From assembly GCA_030157785.1 (NCBI GenBank), contig JAOAUC010000046.1, positions 109,713-158,386 of the forward strand: a stretch of DNA of 48,674 nucleotides, given 5' to 3'. Under the pieces are notes generated by a model that saw only the letters and a list, made by a program, of their open reading frames with translations, was not told the DNA's origin and made no database searches. Origin of the DNA: Zoogloea oleivorans. Lineage in GTDB: Bacteria; Pseudomonadota; Gammaproteobacteria; Burkholderiales; Rhodocyclaceae. Positions within the stretch are counted from its first letter, which is position 1, and every line of letters begins with the position of its first letter. The position numbers and the translations under genes are program-made. Positions 7,682 to 15,905 of the stretch are shown here, in pieces.

Positions 7682-8593
7682 TCAGGCCTTTCCGCGTTGC
7701 CCGGTGGGGAGTGCGGCGAGCTTGCGTACCTTGACGTCTACCGACATGCCGGCAAAGTCGGCGTCCTGGCCGATATAGCTGCCGCTGAGCGGGCTGGCCT
7801 GGCTCGGGTCGCGCACATGCGCAACGCGGATCAGGTTGTCGCCGCCAAACAGGCTGTTGGTGGGGTCGATGGGCATCCAGCCGGCGCCCGGCAGGTAGAT
7901 CTGCAGCCAGGCGTGGGTGGAGCCGGAGCCCACCATGCTGCCGTTGCCGCCGTCGAGGGCGGGGTCGTACAGGTAGCCGGAGACGAAACGGGCGGCAAAG
8001 CCGAGGCGGCGCACCACTTCCATCATGAAGAGGGCGTAGTCGCGGCAGGTGCCGCTGCGCAGTTCGAGGGTCTGCAGCGGCGGCTGGGTGCCTTCCACAT
8101 AGCGGGAGGTGTAGGTGAATTGCCGGCGGATGCCATCGGCGATGGCGATCAGCAGGCCACGGGTCTTGAGGCGGCGGCCCTGGGTGAGGAACTGGTCGGC
8201 CCACAGGCGGAGTTCGCCACCCGGATCCGGGTAGGCGGGCTCGATGAAGGGGCGCAGGTCGTAGCGCTCGGAGATGGCGTACTCGAAGGGATAGTCCTCG
8301 GCGGCGCGGGTCAGCGGGAGCTCCTCGCTGCGCGCGTCGGTGTGTTCGACGACGAAGCGGGCAACGAACTTCAGTTCGGTGGCCTTGCCCGGAATGCGCA
8401 CGTAGGTGACCGAGTTGGAGAACACGTCGTGTACCCAGCGGATCTCGGCCTCCGGGCTCACCTCCAGGGCGCACTCCACCACCCGGATGTCGTGGCTGGT
8501 ACGCGGCCGGAACATCATCTTGTGCTCGCCGAAGCTGACCGGGTTACGGTAGTGATACACCGTGGTGTGTTCGACTTCGAGAATCACCGACAT
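7682..8593 (-). CDS. transglutaminase-like cysteine protease family protein
   Basis: 303 residues. An N-terminal bacterial transglutaminase-like domain (EVEHTTVYHYRNPVSFGEHKMMFRPR) precedes the catalytic core. The core has Cys in SGTCRDYALFM, His in STHAWLQIYLPG and Asp in WMPIDPTNS. These enzymes cleave or cross-link peptide amides; the bacterial substrates are mostly unknown. ATG 8593 is selected as the start that begins the conserved domain. It sits 20 bp downstream of the DUF6156 gene and is part of a leftward run with the small Cys protein, thioredoxin-like and HIT genes. Confidence 0.88.
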   Translation of the reverse strand: MSVILEVEHTTVYHYRNPVSFGEHKMMFRPRTSHDIRVVECALEVSPEAEIRWVHDVFSNSVTYVRIPGKATELKFVARFVVEHTDARSEELPLTRAAEDYPFEYAISERYDLRPFIEPAYPDPGGELRLWADQFLTQGRRLKTRGLLIAIADGIRRQFTYTSRYVEGTQPPLQTLELRSGTCRDYALFMMEVVRRLGFAARFVSGYLYDPALDGGNGSMVGSGSTHAWLQIYLPGAGWMPIDPTNSLFGGDNLIRVAHVRDPSQASPLSGSYIGQDADFAGMSVDVKVRKLAALPTGQRGKA

Positions 8594-8613
8594 GGCTATG
8601 CCCCCCGGAGGGA

Positions 8614-8937
8614 TCAGTTGGCTGTGGTCTTGGAGGACAGCAGGGTGCCTTCTTCGTCGAAAGTCATCAGCGTGGTTTCCTCTTCGGGCACGGCCACGAC
8701 CCTGGCTTCGTGCAGGACGCCGCTCGGGTAGTAGCTGTATTGGTGGGCCGAGTCGACTTCGCCGTAGACGATTTTCTCGCAAGCGGTCATGTGGTCGGCG
8801 GCGTCGTAGTAGGCGCGGTAGAAGGTGATCCGGTTGCCCAGGTCGTCTTCGTCCAGCGGCGTGATGAGGTTCAGCGGCAGCTTGACGCCGCTGTAGGTGA
8901 CGAAGTGACGGACGGTAAGCTTGGTTTCTGTGGTCAT
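8614..8937 (-). CDS. DUF6156 family protein
   Basis: 107 residues starting MTTETKLTVRHFVTYSGVKLPLNL, a pattern I associate with DUF6156 proteins of Rhodocyclales and relatives. It looks like a small soluble beta-rich protein with conserved ITFYRAYYD and YSYYPSG segments. Function is unknown. It is the first gene of the transglutaminase group and lies 34 bp downstream of the transporter gene. Confidence 0.75.
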   Translation of the reverse strand: MTTETKLTVRHFVTYSGVKLPLNLITPLDEDDLGNRITFYRAYYDAADHMTACEKIVYGEVDSAHQYSYYPSGVLHEARVVAVPEEETTLMTFDEEGTLLSSKTTAN

Positions 8938-8971
8938 GTATGGGTGCGCGTGGCAGGGTGAAAGTGCTGCA

Positions 8972-10033
8972 TTATGACTTGACCGCACCGCCTTTGGGCT
9001 CCGGGATCTCTGAGCGGCGGGCGTAGCGGTTGGCCAGCATCGAACACACGAAGAGCTGGATCTGGTGATAGAACATGATTGGCAGCACGATCAGACCGAT
9101 GGCCGGGCTCGTACCGAACAGGAGTTTGGCCATGGGTACGCCGGAGGCGAGGGTTTTTTTCGAGCCGCAGAAGACGGTGGTGATCTCGTCTTCGGTACTG
9201 AAACCAAGGCGCCGGGCGAGCCCGGTGGACAGCACCAGCACGACAGCCAGAACCAGCCCGGAACCAATCATCGCCGTCAGCAGTACCCCGGCGCCGTTGT
9301 CCCGCCACAGGCCGGAGGCTACCGAGTCGCAGAAGGCCGAATAGACCAGCATCAGGATTACCCAGCGGTCGAGCAGGTGGGTGAGGCGCTTGTTGCGGTG
9401 GTGCCAGGCGTGGAGCAGGGGACGCATCAGCTGGCCGAGGACGAGGGGAAGCAGCAGCAGTCTGGCGATGCTGATGACGGTCTCGACGAAGGGCAGGCCC
9501 TGACCTTCCACATGGGTGAACAGCGCGACCAGCAGCGGCGTGAGGATGATGCCGAGCACGCTGGACAGCGTCGCGTTGAAGATCGCTGCTGGCACATTGC
9601 CCCGGGCGAGGCCGGTCATTGCCACCGATGACGAGATGGTGGAGGGCAGTGCGCACAGGTAGCAGAAGCCGAGCGCCAGATCCCGTGGCAGCCAGCGTCC
9701 GACCAGGGCATCGGCAAGTAGCCATACCAGCGGGAAGACCGCGAAGGTCATGGCCTGCACGACCACGTGGATGCGCCAGCTCAGGAGGCCCTGGCGCAGA
9801 CTGGAGAAAGACAGCCCCAGTCCGTGCAGGAAGAAGACGATGGCGATGCCGATGTTGGTGAGCACATCGCCGTGGAGGACGCCGCCGCTACGGCCCAGAT
9901 CGGGGAGTAGCGTGGCGAGGACGACGGCGCCGAGCATGCCGACAAGAAACCATTCCTTGTGCAACCAGTTGAGGGTGCGTCGGGCGATGGAGGGCGAAAG
10001 GGCTGGGGCGTTGGGGGGCACGGCAGGGTCCAT
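8972..10033 (-). CDS. bile acid:sodium symporter-like (BASS/SBF-like) transporter
   Basis: 353 residues with about nine or ten hydrophobic helices. The SBF-like family features are WFLVGMLGAVVLATLLPDLG near the start, LCALPSTISSSVAMTGLARGN in the middle and FCGSKKTLASGVPMAKLLFG near the end. Members of this branch (YfeH-like) are sodium-coupled carriers of organic anions with poorly known substrates. ATG 10033 begins the conserved protein. It diverges from the AraC regulator with a 95-bp gap, which suggests that the regulator controls it. Confidence 0.88.
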   Translation of the reverse strand: MDPAVPPNAPALSPSIARRTLNWLHKEWFLVGMLGAVVLATLLPDLGRSGGVLHGDVLTNIGIAIVFFLHGLGLSFSSLRQGLLSWRIHVVVQAMTFAVFPLVWLLADALVGRWLPRDLALGFCYLCALPSTISSSVAMTGLARGNVPAAIFNATLSSVLGIILTPLLVALFTHVEGQGLPFVETVISIARLLLLPLVLGQLMRPLLHAWHHRNKRLTHLLDRWVILMLVYSAFCDSVASGLWRDNGAGVLLTAMIGSGLVLAVVLVLSTGLARRLGFSTEDEITTVFCGSKKTLASGVPMAKLLFGTSPAIGLIVLPIMFYHQIQLFVCSMLANRYARRSEIPEPKGGAVKS

Positions 10034-10128
10034 CCTTGTTCTTATGGTGGTGGGCGAACTGTAGGCGGGTGCGGTCTGTCTCTCTAGCGACGGATCGACA
10101 TCAGATGCCGCCAAACGGACAAGGTGCC

Positions 10129-10977
10129 ATGAGTACAGCGAACAAACGCGTGATTCCCAGCCTGACGAGCCTGCCGCGGCCGCTCTACAACCGCCACGAG
10201 TCCCTGGCCCCGGGGTCGTGGACCGAGGAGCATCATCATCCCTGGTGCCAGCTGTCCTATGCCATCAGCGGTGTGCTGGGGGTGCGGACGCCTGCAGGCG
10301 ACTATGTGGCGCCACCGCGCTTTGCCGTATGGATTCCGCCGGATCTGCCTCACCAGGTGGTCAACCGGCGCCAGACCGAGATGCGCAGCCTTTATGTAGC
10401 GCCTTCGGCGGCCGGCGCCTTGCCGGGGGAATGCTGTGTGCTTGAGATGAGCCCGCTGGTGCGCGAGCTGATCCGCCGCATCGGCGAGTTGCCGGTCGAG
10501 TATGACGAGGCTGGCGCGGCAGGGCGCCTGGTGGCTGTTCTGCTGGACGAGCTGGCCTGCCTGCGCCGGGCCGGCTTTCGCTTGCCGCTGCCCAAGGACC
10601 GGCGCCTCGGGGCGTTGTGTACCGCGCTGCAGGAGCGTCCCGACGACGCGCGCACGCTGGCCGACTGGGCCGCCCAGGCGGGCGCCTCGGAGCGCACGCT
10701 GGCACGTCTCTTTGTAAAGGAAACCGGCCTGGGTTTTGGCGAGTGGCGCCAGCGTCTGCGCCTACTTTTATCTCTTGACGCGCTGGAGGCCGGCGAAGCG
10801 GTGACGTCCGTTGCGCTGGCCCATGGTTACGAATCCACCTCGGCCTTTATCGCCGCCTTCCGCAGCGTGTTCGGGGTAACCCCCGGCGAGCTGAGCAGCG
10901 GCATTTTCAAAGCGCCTCGGCGGGCTCCAGCGGAGCCGGGTTGTTCATCTGACGCAACGTCGCCACGAGATCGGTGA
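10129..10977 (+). CDS. AraC-family transcriptional regulator with cupin sensor
   Basis: 282 residues. The N-terminal cupin-type sensor contains the metal or ligand motif EEHHHPWCQLSYAISG and LPHQVV. The C-terminal part (about residues 175-262) has two helix-turn-helix segments, DARTLADWAAQAGASERTLARLF and SVALAHGYESTSAFIAAFRSVFG followed by TPGEL. ATG 10129 is preferred by the coding pattern. It is divergent from the BASS transporter, its likely target. Its last 71 bases overlap the end of the convergent mdcY gene, and the C-terminal 25 or so residues are therefore unusual. Confidence 0.88.
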   Translation: MSTANKRVIPSLTSLPRPLYNRHESLAPGSWTEEHHHPWCQLSYAISGVLGVRTPAGDYVAPPRFAVWIPPDLPHQVVNRRQTEMRSLYVAPSAAGALPGECCVLEMSPLVRELIRRIGELPVEYDEAGAAGRLVAVLLDELACLRRAGFRLPLPKDRRLGALCTALQERPDDARTLADWAAQAGASERTLARLFVKETGLGFGEWRQRLRLLLSLDALEAGEAVTSVALAHGYESTSAFIAAFRSVFGVTPGELSSGIFKAPRRAPAEPGCSSDATSPRDR

Positions 10978-11611
10978 AGCGTTCGCCCTGGACGATTACG
11001 TGGCTGCGCAACAACTCGGCGGCCTGGTCGCCCTTGCCGGCAATGATCGCCTCGACGATTGCCGCGTGTTCGGAGAAGGATGAGGCCATCCGGTTGCGAA
11101 CACGCAACTGCAGGCGCCGGTAGGGGCGCAGGCGCCGGTGCAGCGCGGTGGCCTGCTCGGCGAGAAAGTTGTTGTGGCTGGCATCGTAGATGCAGCGGTG
11201 GAAGACCTCATTGAGCTGGTAATACAGATCAGGCTTGCCCGCATCCCGTGCCGCTTCGCAGGCTTGGTGGGCTTCCTGCAGGCGGGCCTGCTCGGCCGGC
11301 AGGATGCGTCGGGCGGCCAGGCGTCCGCACATCGACTCCAGCTCGGCCATCACCTCGAACATCTCGCACAGCTTGTCGGCGCTCATCTCGGGCACCGTTG
11401 CGCCGCGCCGCGGGCGAATATCCACCAGCCCGATGGAGGCCAGCTGGATCAGCGCCTCGCGGATCGGCGTGCGCGATACGCCGAAGTCGGCAGCCAGATC
11501 CTGTTCGTCCAGGCGCATCCCCGGGGCATAGACGCCCGTGACGATACGTTCCTCTATTTCCTCGCCCAGCTGCTCAGAGCGGCGGACCGGCGTGGGGTTC
11601 AGTGCATCCAT
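10907..11611 (-). CDS. mdcY: GntR/FadR-family regulator of malonate metabolism, MdcY-like
   Basis: 234 residues. A winged helix N-terminal domain (about 15-80: LGEEIEERIVTGVYAPGMRLDEQDLAADFGVSRTPIREAL) precedes an FCD-type ligand domain with metal-binding His residues (NEVFHRCIYDASHNNFL). MdcY in Acinetobacter represses the mdc operon and senses malonate or malonyl-CoA. The start 11611 has a perfect AAAGGAG site 7 bases upstream. The gene diverges from madL with the operator-like palindromes in between. Function rests on this context plus family. Confidence 0.9.
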   Translation of the reverse strand: MDALNPTPVRRSEQLGEEIEERIVTGVYAPGMRLDEQDLAADFGVSRTPIREALIQLASIGLVDIRPRRGATVPEMSADKLCEMFEVMAELESMCGRLAARRILPAEQARLQEAHQACEAARDAGKPDLYYQLNEVFHRCIYDASHNNFLAEQATALHRRLRPYRRLQLRVRNRMASSFSEHAAIVEAIIAGKGDQAAELLRSHVIVQGERFTDLVATLRQMNNPAPLEPAEAL

Positions 11612-11628
11612 GTTTTGACTCCTTTGCA

Positions 11629-11640
11629 TTGACTATACAA
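11629..11640. promoter_or_regulatory. candidate MdcY operator overlapping mdcY promoter
   Basis: The sequence TTGACTATACAA at 11629-11640 resembles the reported MdcY palindrome ATTGTATACAAT, with the TATACAA half intact. It covers the -10 box of the mdcY promoter, so autorepression is likely. Confidence 0.45.
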
Positions 11641-11660
11641 AGCCCTTGACTTTGTGTCCA
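11632..11660 (-). promoter_or_regulatory. mdcY sigma-70 promoter
   Basis: On the minus strand TGGACA (11660-11655) and TATAGT (11637-11632) are separated by exactly 17 bases. They match the -35 and -10 consensus at 5 of 6 and 5 of 6 positions and lie about 20 bp upstream of the mdcY start. Confidence 0.6.
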
Positions 11661-11673
11661 CGTAGATTAATCT
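11646..11673 (+). promoter_or_regulatory. mad/mdc operon promoter
   Basis: TTGACT (11646-11651) and TAATCT (11668-11673) are separated by 16 bases and point toward madL. The downstream palindrome at 11673-11684 overlaps the expected transcription start, a repressor-type arrangement. Confidence 0.5.
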
Positions 11674-11684
11674 TGTATACACAA
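11673..11684. promoter_or_regulatory. candidate MdcY operator (TGTATACA palindrome)
   Basis: TTGTATACACAA holds a perfect 8-bp palindrome TGTATACA (11674-11681) and nearly matches the MdcY site ATTGTATACAAT known in Acinetobacter. A further half site, ATTGTAT, occurs at 11714-11720. Spacing from the promoter fits repression of madL-mdcH. Confidence 0.6.
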
Positions 11685-11799
11685 ACAGAGCTTATGAATA
11701 CATAAACGCAGTTATTGTATGTTTTCATGAGTTGAAGGCTCGCCAAGAAGCCCCTCACAACCCATCCACGTGGTCAATCCACAATTAGGAGGAATTGAA

Positions 11800-12201
11800 A
11801 TGATCATCTACGGAACGGCCATCCTGGCCGCCTGCCATCTGCTCGGCGTCTATATAGGTGACCTGCTGGGCAACCTCATCGGCGTGAAGGCCAACGTCGG
11901 TGGCGTTGGCATTGCGATGATGTTGCTCATCGCCGTGCGGGTTTATCTCCACAAGCGCGGCCTGATGCCCGAAACCACGGAGGCGGGTGTCGGCTTCTGG
12001 GCGGCCATGTATATCCCGGTGGTAGTCGCCATGGCTGCGCAGCAAAACGTGGTTGCGGCCCTCAAGGGCGGCCCGGTTGCGCTGATCTCTGCACTTGGCG
12101 CCGTCGGCCTGTGCGCCTGCGTGATTGCCCTCATCAACCGCACCGGCCCGAAGAACCAGGATTCGACCTGGGAAGTCGGCACCGTGGCCGAAAAACCCTG
12201 A
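11800..12201 (+). CDS. madL: malonate transporter subunit MadL
   Basis: 133 residues with about four hydrophobic helices, including GTAILAACHLLGVYIGDLLGNLIG. MadL is the small subunit of the two-component malonate:Na+ symporter MadLM in the inner membrane. The start at 11800 has a strong TAGGAGGA site (11786-11793). It is the first gene of the operon; madM follows after 18 bp. Family length (about 130) fits. Confidence 0.93.
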   Translation: MIIYGTAILAACHLLGVYIGDLLGNLIGVKANVGGVGIAMMLLIAVRVYLHKRGLMPETTEAGVGFWAAMYIPVVVAMAAQQNVVAALKGGPVALISALGAVGLCACVIALINRTGPKNQDSTWEVGTVAEKP

Positions 12202-12219
12202 CCGGACGGAGTACAGACC

Positions 12220-12981
12220 ATGGAAATGATTGAACACGCCCTGCGCGAAAACCCCCTCGTGGCGGCTTTCGCCTTCGTCGGCATCATCATGTGGATGTCG
12301 GTCCACCTGTCGCGCCGGCTCACCTTTGGCCGGGTGCATGGCTCGGCCATCGCCATCGTGATCGGACTTGGGCTGGCCTACTGGGGCGGTATCCAGACCG
12401 GTGGCAGCAAGGGCCTGGCCGACCTGAAGATCTTCGCCGGCATCGGCCTGATGGGCGGCGCGATGATGCGCGACTTTGCCATCGTCGCCACCGCCTTCGA
12501 GGTGCATGTGGATGAAGCCAAGAAAGCCGGCCTGGTCGGCGTGATGGCCCTGCTGCTGGGCACCATCATTCCCTTCGTCGTCGGTGCCAGCGTGGCCTGG
12601 TCGATGGGTTACACCGATGCGGTGGCGATGACCACCATTGGTGCCGGCGCGGTGACCTACATCGTCGGCCCGGTCACCGGCGCCGCCATCGGCGCCAGCT
12701 CGGACCTGATGGCCCTGTCCATCGCCACCGGCCTCATCAAGGCCATCATGGTGATGGTGTTCACCCCGGCCCTGGCGCGCTTCATGGGGCTCAACAATCC
12801 CCGCTCGGCAATGGTCTTCGGCGGTCTCGCCGGAACGGTCAGCGGCGTGTCTGCCGGCCTGGCGGCTACCGACCGGCGCCTGGTGCCCTACGGCGCGCTG
12901 GTCGCCACCTTCCATACCGGCCTTGGCTGCCTGCTTGGCCCATCGGTCCTCTTCCTTGCCACCAAGGCCATCGTCGGTTGA
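12220..12981 (+). CDS. madM: malonate transporter subunit MadM
   Basis: 253 residues, strongly hydrophobic, about seven helices. It is the large subunit of the MadLM malonate:Na+ symporter. Visible family segments include VHLSRRLTFGRVHGSAIAIV, ADLKIFAGIGLMGGAMMRDFA and PRSAMVFGGLAGTVSGVSAGLAATDRRLVPYGAL. It needs MadL as partner. The gene is followed by mdcA after 37 bp, so import and decarboxylation are made from one transcript. Confidence 0.94.
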   Translation: MEMIEHALRENPLVAAFAFVGIIMWMSVHLSRRLTFGRVHGSAIAIVIGLGLAYWGGIQTGGSKGLADLKIFAGIGLMGGAMMRDFAIVATAFEVHVDEAKKAGLVGVMALLLGTIIPFVVGASVAWSMGYTDAVAMTTIGAGAVTYIVGPVTGAAIGASSDLMALSIATGLIKAIMVMVFTPALARFMGLNNPRSAMVFGGLAGTVSGVSAGLAATDRRLVPYGALVATFHTGLGCLLGPSVLFLATKAIVG

Positions 12982-13018
12982 TCCGGCCCCCTCTTTCCAA
13001 GACAGCACAGGAGACCTC

Positions 13019-14674
13019 ATGAACGCTCCCCACTCTCCCGGCGCCTGGGATACCCGTCGCCAGGGCCGCATGCGCCGCATCGAGCGGGCCGCCAGCCTCG
13101 GCGTCGCCCGTCAGGTGCCGGCCTCGCGCATCGGCGAACTGCTCGAAGCGGTGATCGAGCCCGGCGACCGGGTGTGCCTCGAAGGCAACAACCAGAAGCA
13201 GGCCGATTTCCTGTCCGAAGCCCTCGCCGACTGCAACCCGGAACGCCTCCACGACCTGCACATGCTGCAGTCGGTGCTGGCCCTGCCGAGTCATGTCGAT
13301 CTGTTCGAGCGCGGCATTGCCAGCAAGCTCGATTTCTCCTTCTCCGGCCCCCAGGGCGCGCGTCTGGCCCGGCTGGTGCAGGATCGGCAGATCGAGATCG
13401 GTGCCATTCACACTTATCTGGAACTGTTCGGGCGCTACTTCGTGGATCTGACCCCGAACGTGTGCCTGATCGCCGCCCAGTCTGCCGACGCCGCCGGCAA
13501 CCTCTACACCGGCCCCAACACCGAGGACACGCCGGCAATCGTCGAGGCCACGGCTTTCAAGGGCGGCATCGTCATCGCCCAGGTGAATGAGCTGGTGGAC
13601 AAGCTTCCGCGCGTGGATGTGCCGGCCGACTGGGTGGACTTCTACGTCGTCGCACCGCGGCCGAACTACATCGAGCCGCTGTTTACCCGCGATCCGGCGC
13701 AGATCACCGATGTGCAGGTGCTGATGGCGATGATGGCCCTGAAGGGCATCTACGCCGAGTACGGGGTCAAGCGCCTCAACCACGGCATCGGCTTCGACAC
13801 CGCCGCCATCGAGTTGCTGTTGCCTACCTACGCCACCGAGCTGGGCCTGAAGGGCAAGATCTGCACCCACTGGGCGCTGAACCCGCACCCGACGCTGATC
13901 CCGGCCATCGAATCCGGCTGCGTCGAGTCAATCCACAGCTTCGGCTCCGAAGTGGGCATGGAGAACTACATTGCCGCCCGCTCGGACATCTTTTTCACCG
14001 GTGCCGACGGCAGCATGCGTTCCAACCGGGCCTTCAGCCAGACCGCCGGGCTTTACGCCTGCGACATGTTCATCGGTTCGACCCTGCAGATCGACCTGGC
14101 CGGCAACAGTTCCACCGCCACCATGGGTCGCATCACCGGCTTCGGCGGGGCGCCGAACATGGGTTCCGATCCTCACGGCCGCCGCCACGCCTCGCCGGCC
14201 TGGCTCAAGGCCGGGCGCGAAGCCGGCGGGCCGGATGCGATCCGTGGCCGCAAGCTGGTCGTGCAGATGGTGGAAACCTTCCGCGAGCACATGGCGCCGG
14301 TCTTCGTCGAAGAGCTGGATGCCTGGAAGCTGAAGGAAAGCATGGGCATGGAACTGCCGCCGATCATGATCTATGGCGACGACGTGACCCACATCGTCAC
14401 CGAGGAAGGCATCGCCAACCTGCTCCTGTGCCGCACGCCGGAAGAGCGCGAGCAGGCCATCCGCGGCGTCGCCGGCTTTACGCCGGTGGGTATGGCGCGC
14501 GACCGCAAGATGGTCGAGCAGCTGCGCCAGCGCGGCATCATCCGCCGCGCCGAAGACCTCGGCATCGATCCCCGCCGGGCCAATCGCGACCTGCTCGCGG
14601 CCCGTTCCGTCAAAGACCTCGTGCGCTGGTCGGGCGGCCTCTATGCCCCTCCTGCCCGTTTCCGCAACTGGTGA
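13019..14674 (+). CDS. mdcA: malonate decarboxylase subunit alpha (ACP transferase)
   Basis: 551 residues, the usual length for MdcA. It exchanges acetyl for malonyl on the MdcC acyl carrier protein (malonyl-S-ACP:acetate transferase). Conserved segments include RVCLEGNNQKQADFLSEAL, TPNVCLIAAQSADAAGNLYTGPNTEDTP, and near the end DLAGNSSTATMGRITGFGGAPNMGSDPHGRRHASPAWL. The ATG at 13019 follows a CAGGAGA site. The stop is 5 bp before mdcC. Confidence 0.96.
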   Translation: MNAPHSPGAWDTRRQGRMRRIERAASLGVARQVPASRIGELLEAVIEPGDRVCLEGNNQKQADFLSEALADCNPERLHDLHMLQSVLALPSHVDLFERGIASKLDFSFSGPQGARLARLVQDRQIEIGAIHTYLELFGRYFVDLTPNVCLIAAQSADAAGNLYTGPNTEDTPAIVEATAFKGGIVIAQVNELVDKLPRVDVPADWVDFYVVAPRPNYIEPLFTRDPAQITDVQVLMAMMALKGIYAEYGVKRLNHGIGFDTAAIELLLPTYATELGLKGKICTHWALNPHPTLIPAIESGCVESIHSFGSEVGMENYIAARSDIFFTGADGSMRSNRAFSQTAGLYACDMFIGSTLQIDLAGNSSTATMGRITGFGGAPNMGSDPHGRRHASPAWLKAGREAGGPDAIRGRKLVVQMVETFREHMAPVFVEELDAWKLKESMGMELPPIMIYGDDVTHIVTEEGIANLLLCRTPEEREQAIRGVAGFTPVGMARDRKMVEQLRQRGIIRRAEDLGIDPRRANRDLLAARSVKDLVRWSGGLYAPPARFRNW

Positions 14675-14679
14675 CCGCC

Positions 14680-14994
14680 ATGGAAAACCTTGAATTCCGT
14701 TTCGCTGCACAACCCGTGAAACCGGCTGCCGGCGCCGCCCTGTGCGGCGTGGTCGGCTCCGGCAACCTGGAGATCCTGATCCGCCCCGGCGACGAAGCCG
14801 ATGCCTGCACTGTGGTGGTCAAAACCTCCGCCCGCGGCTTCGGCAAGATCTGGGAAGCCGTGATTGCCGAGTTCGCCTCCCGCCACCCGGTAGGCGGCAC
14901 ACGCATCGCCATCAACGACATGGGGGCGACCCCGGCGGTCGTCACCCTGCGCCTGGGCCAGGCCCTTGGCGACTACACCGGAGGTGCCCAATGA
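14680..14994 (+). CDS. mdcC: malonate decarboxylase acyl carrier protein (delta subunit)
   Basis: 104 residues. This is the small ACP-like subunit that carries 2'-(5''-phosphoribosyl)-3'-dephospho-CoA. The attachment serine is in VVGSGNLEIL near residue 25-30. Malonyl is bound to the prosthetic thiol, decarboxylated by MdcDE and exchanged by MdcA. Its TGA overlaps the mdcD start as ATGA. Confidence 0.94.
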   Translation: MENLEFRFAAQPVKPAAGAALCGVVGSGNLEILIRPGDEADACTVVVKTSARGFGKIWEAVIAEFASRHPVGGTRIAINDMGATPAVVTLRLGQALGDYTGGAQ

Positions 14995-15905
14995 ACGCGC
15001 CCGTCTATACCAACCTGGTGCTGCGCCACAGCTACTTCGAGGCCACCGCCCGCAGCCGGGTGGCGGCTGTGCTGGATGCCGGCAGCTTCCGCGAATTCCT
15101 GCCGCCGGAAGTCGCTCAGCCCAGCCCGCACCTGGCCATCCTCGACATTCCCGGCGCCTTCGACGATGGCGTGATCATCGGTTCGGCCGCCCTCGGCGGC
15201 AAGCCGGTGCTGGTCATCGCCCAGGAAGGCCAGTTCATGGGCGGTGCGGTGGGCGAGATCCATGGCGCCAAGATCGTCGGCCTGCTGCGTCGGGCCGCAC
15301 TCGAGAAGCCTGCTGCGGTGCTCTTCATGGTCGACTCTGGCGGCGTGCGCCTGCATGAGGCCAATGCCGGGCTGATCGCCATCTCCGAGATCATGCGTGC
15401 CGTGCTCGACACCCGCGCTGCCGGCGTGCCGGTGTTGGCCCTGGTGGGCGGCAGTTGCGGCGCCTTCGGCGGCATGGGCATCGTGTCGCGCTTGTGTTCA
15501 GCCATCATCATGTCGGAGGAGGGGCGGCTGGCCCTGTCCGGCCCGGAGGTCATCGAAACCGTGGCTGGCGTCGAGGAGTTCGATTCGAAGGACCGTGCGC
15601 TTGTCTGGCGCGTGACCGGCGGCAAGCACCGCTACCTGACCGGCGACTGTGCCGAACTGGTGGAGGACGACGCGGCCGGTTTCCGCCAGGGCGCCATCGA
15701 CCTGCTTGCCGGCTGGAACGAGCCGGTGCCGTCAAGCGCCGGTTTGCGTGCTGAACAGGAGCGTCTGAGCCGCCGCCGCCAGCGTTTCGCCGGCATGCGC
15801 GATGGCCTTGAAGTGTGGGCCGCCCTCGGCGTGCCCGACCCCCGCCAGGTTTCCCTCATCGATCGGGACAGCCTGGTCGCCCTCAAGAAAGGACTGCCAG
15901 CATGA
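14991..15905 (+). CDS. mdcD: malonate decarboxylase subunit beta (malonyl-ACP decarboxylase)
   Basis: 304 residues of the carboxyltransferase (crotonase-like) fold. Conserved segments are DIPGAFDDGVIIGSAALGGKPV, FMGGAVGEIHGAKIVGLLRRA and GGSCGAFGGMGIVSRLCSA. MdcD works with MdcE to decarboxylate malonyl-S-ACP. Start and stop both overlap neighbours in ATGA fashion, giving tight stoichiometric coupling. Confidence 0.95.
   Translation: MNAPVYTNLVLRHSYFEATARSRVAAVLDAGSFREFLPPEVAQPSPHLAILDIPGAFDDGVIIGSAALGGKPVLVIAQEGQFMGGAVGEIHGAKIVGLLRRAALEKPAAVLFMVDSGGVRLHEANAGLIAISEIMRAVLDTRAAGVPVLALVGGSCGAFGGMGIVSRLCSAIIMSEEGRLALSGPEVIETVAGVEEFDSKDRALVWRVTGGKHRYLTGDCAELVEDDAAGFRQGAIDLLAGWNEPVPSSAGLRAEQERLSRRRQRFAGMRDGLEVWAALGVPDPRQVSLIDRDSLVALKKGLPA

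Noticed and set aside
7025..8731. 568-codon plus-strand frame
   Set aside because: Antisense to the thioredoxin and transglutaminase genes, no recognisable domain.
11885..13080. minus-strand frame opposite madL-madM
   Set aside because: His/Gly/Asp-rich shadow of hydrophobic transporter codons.
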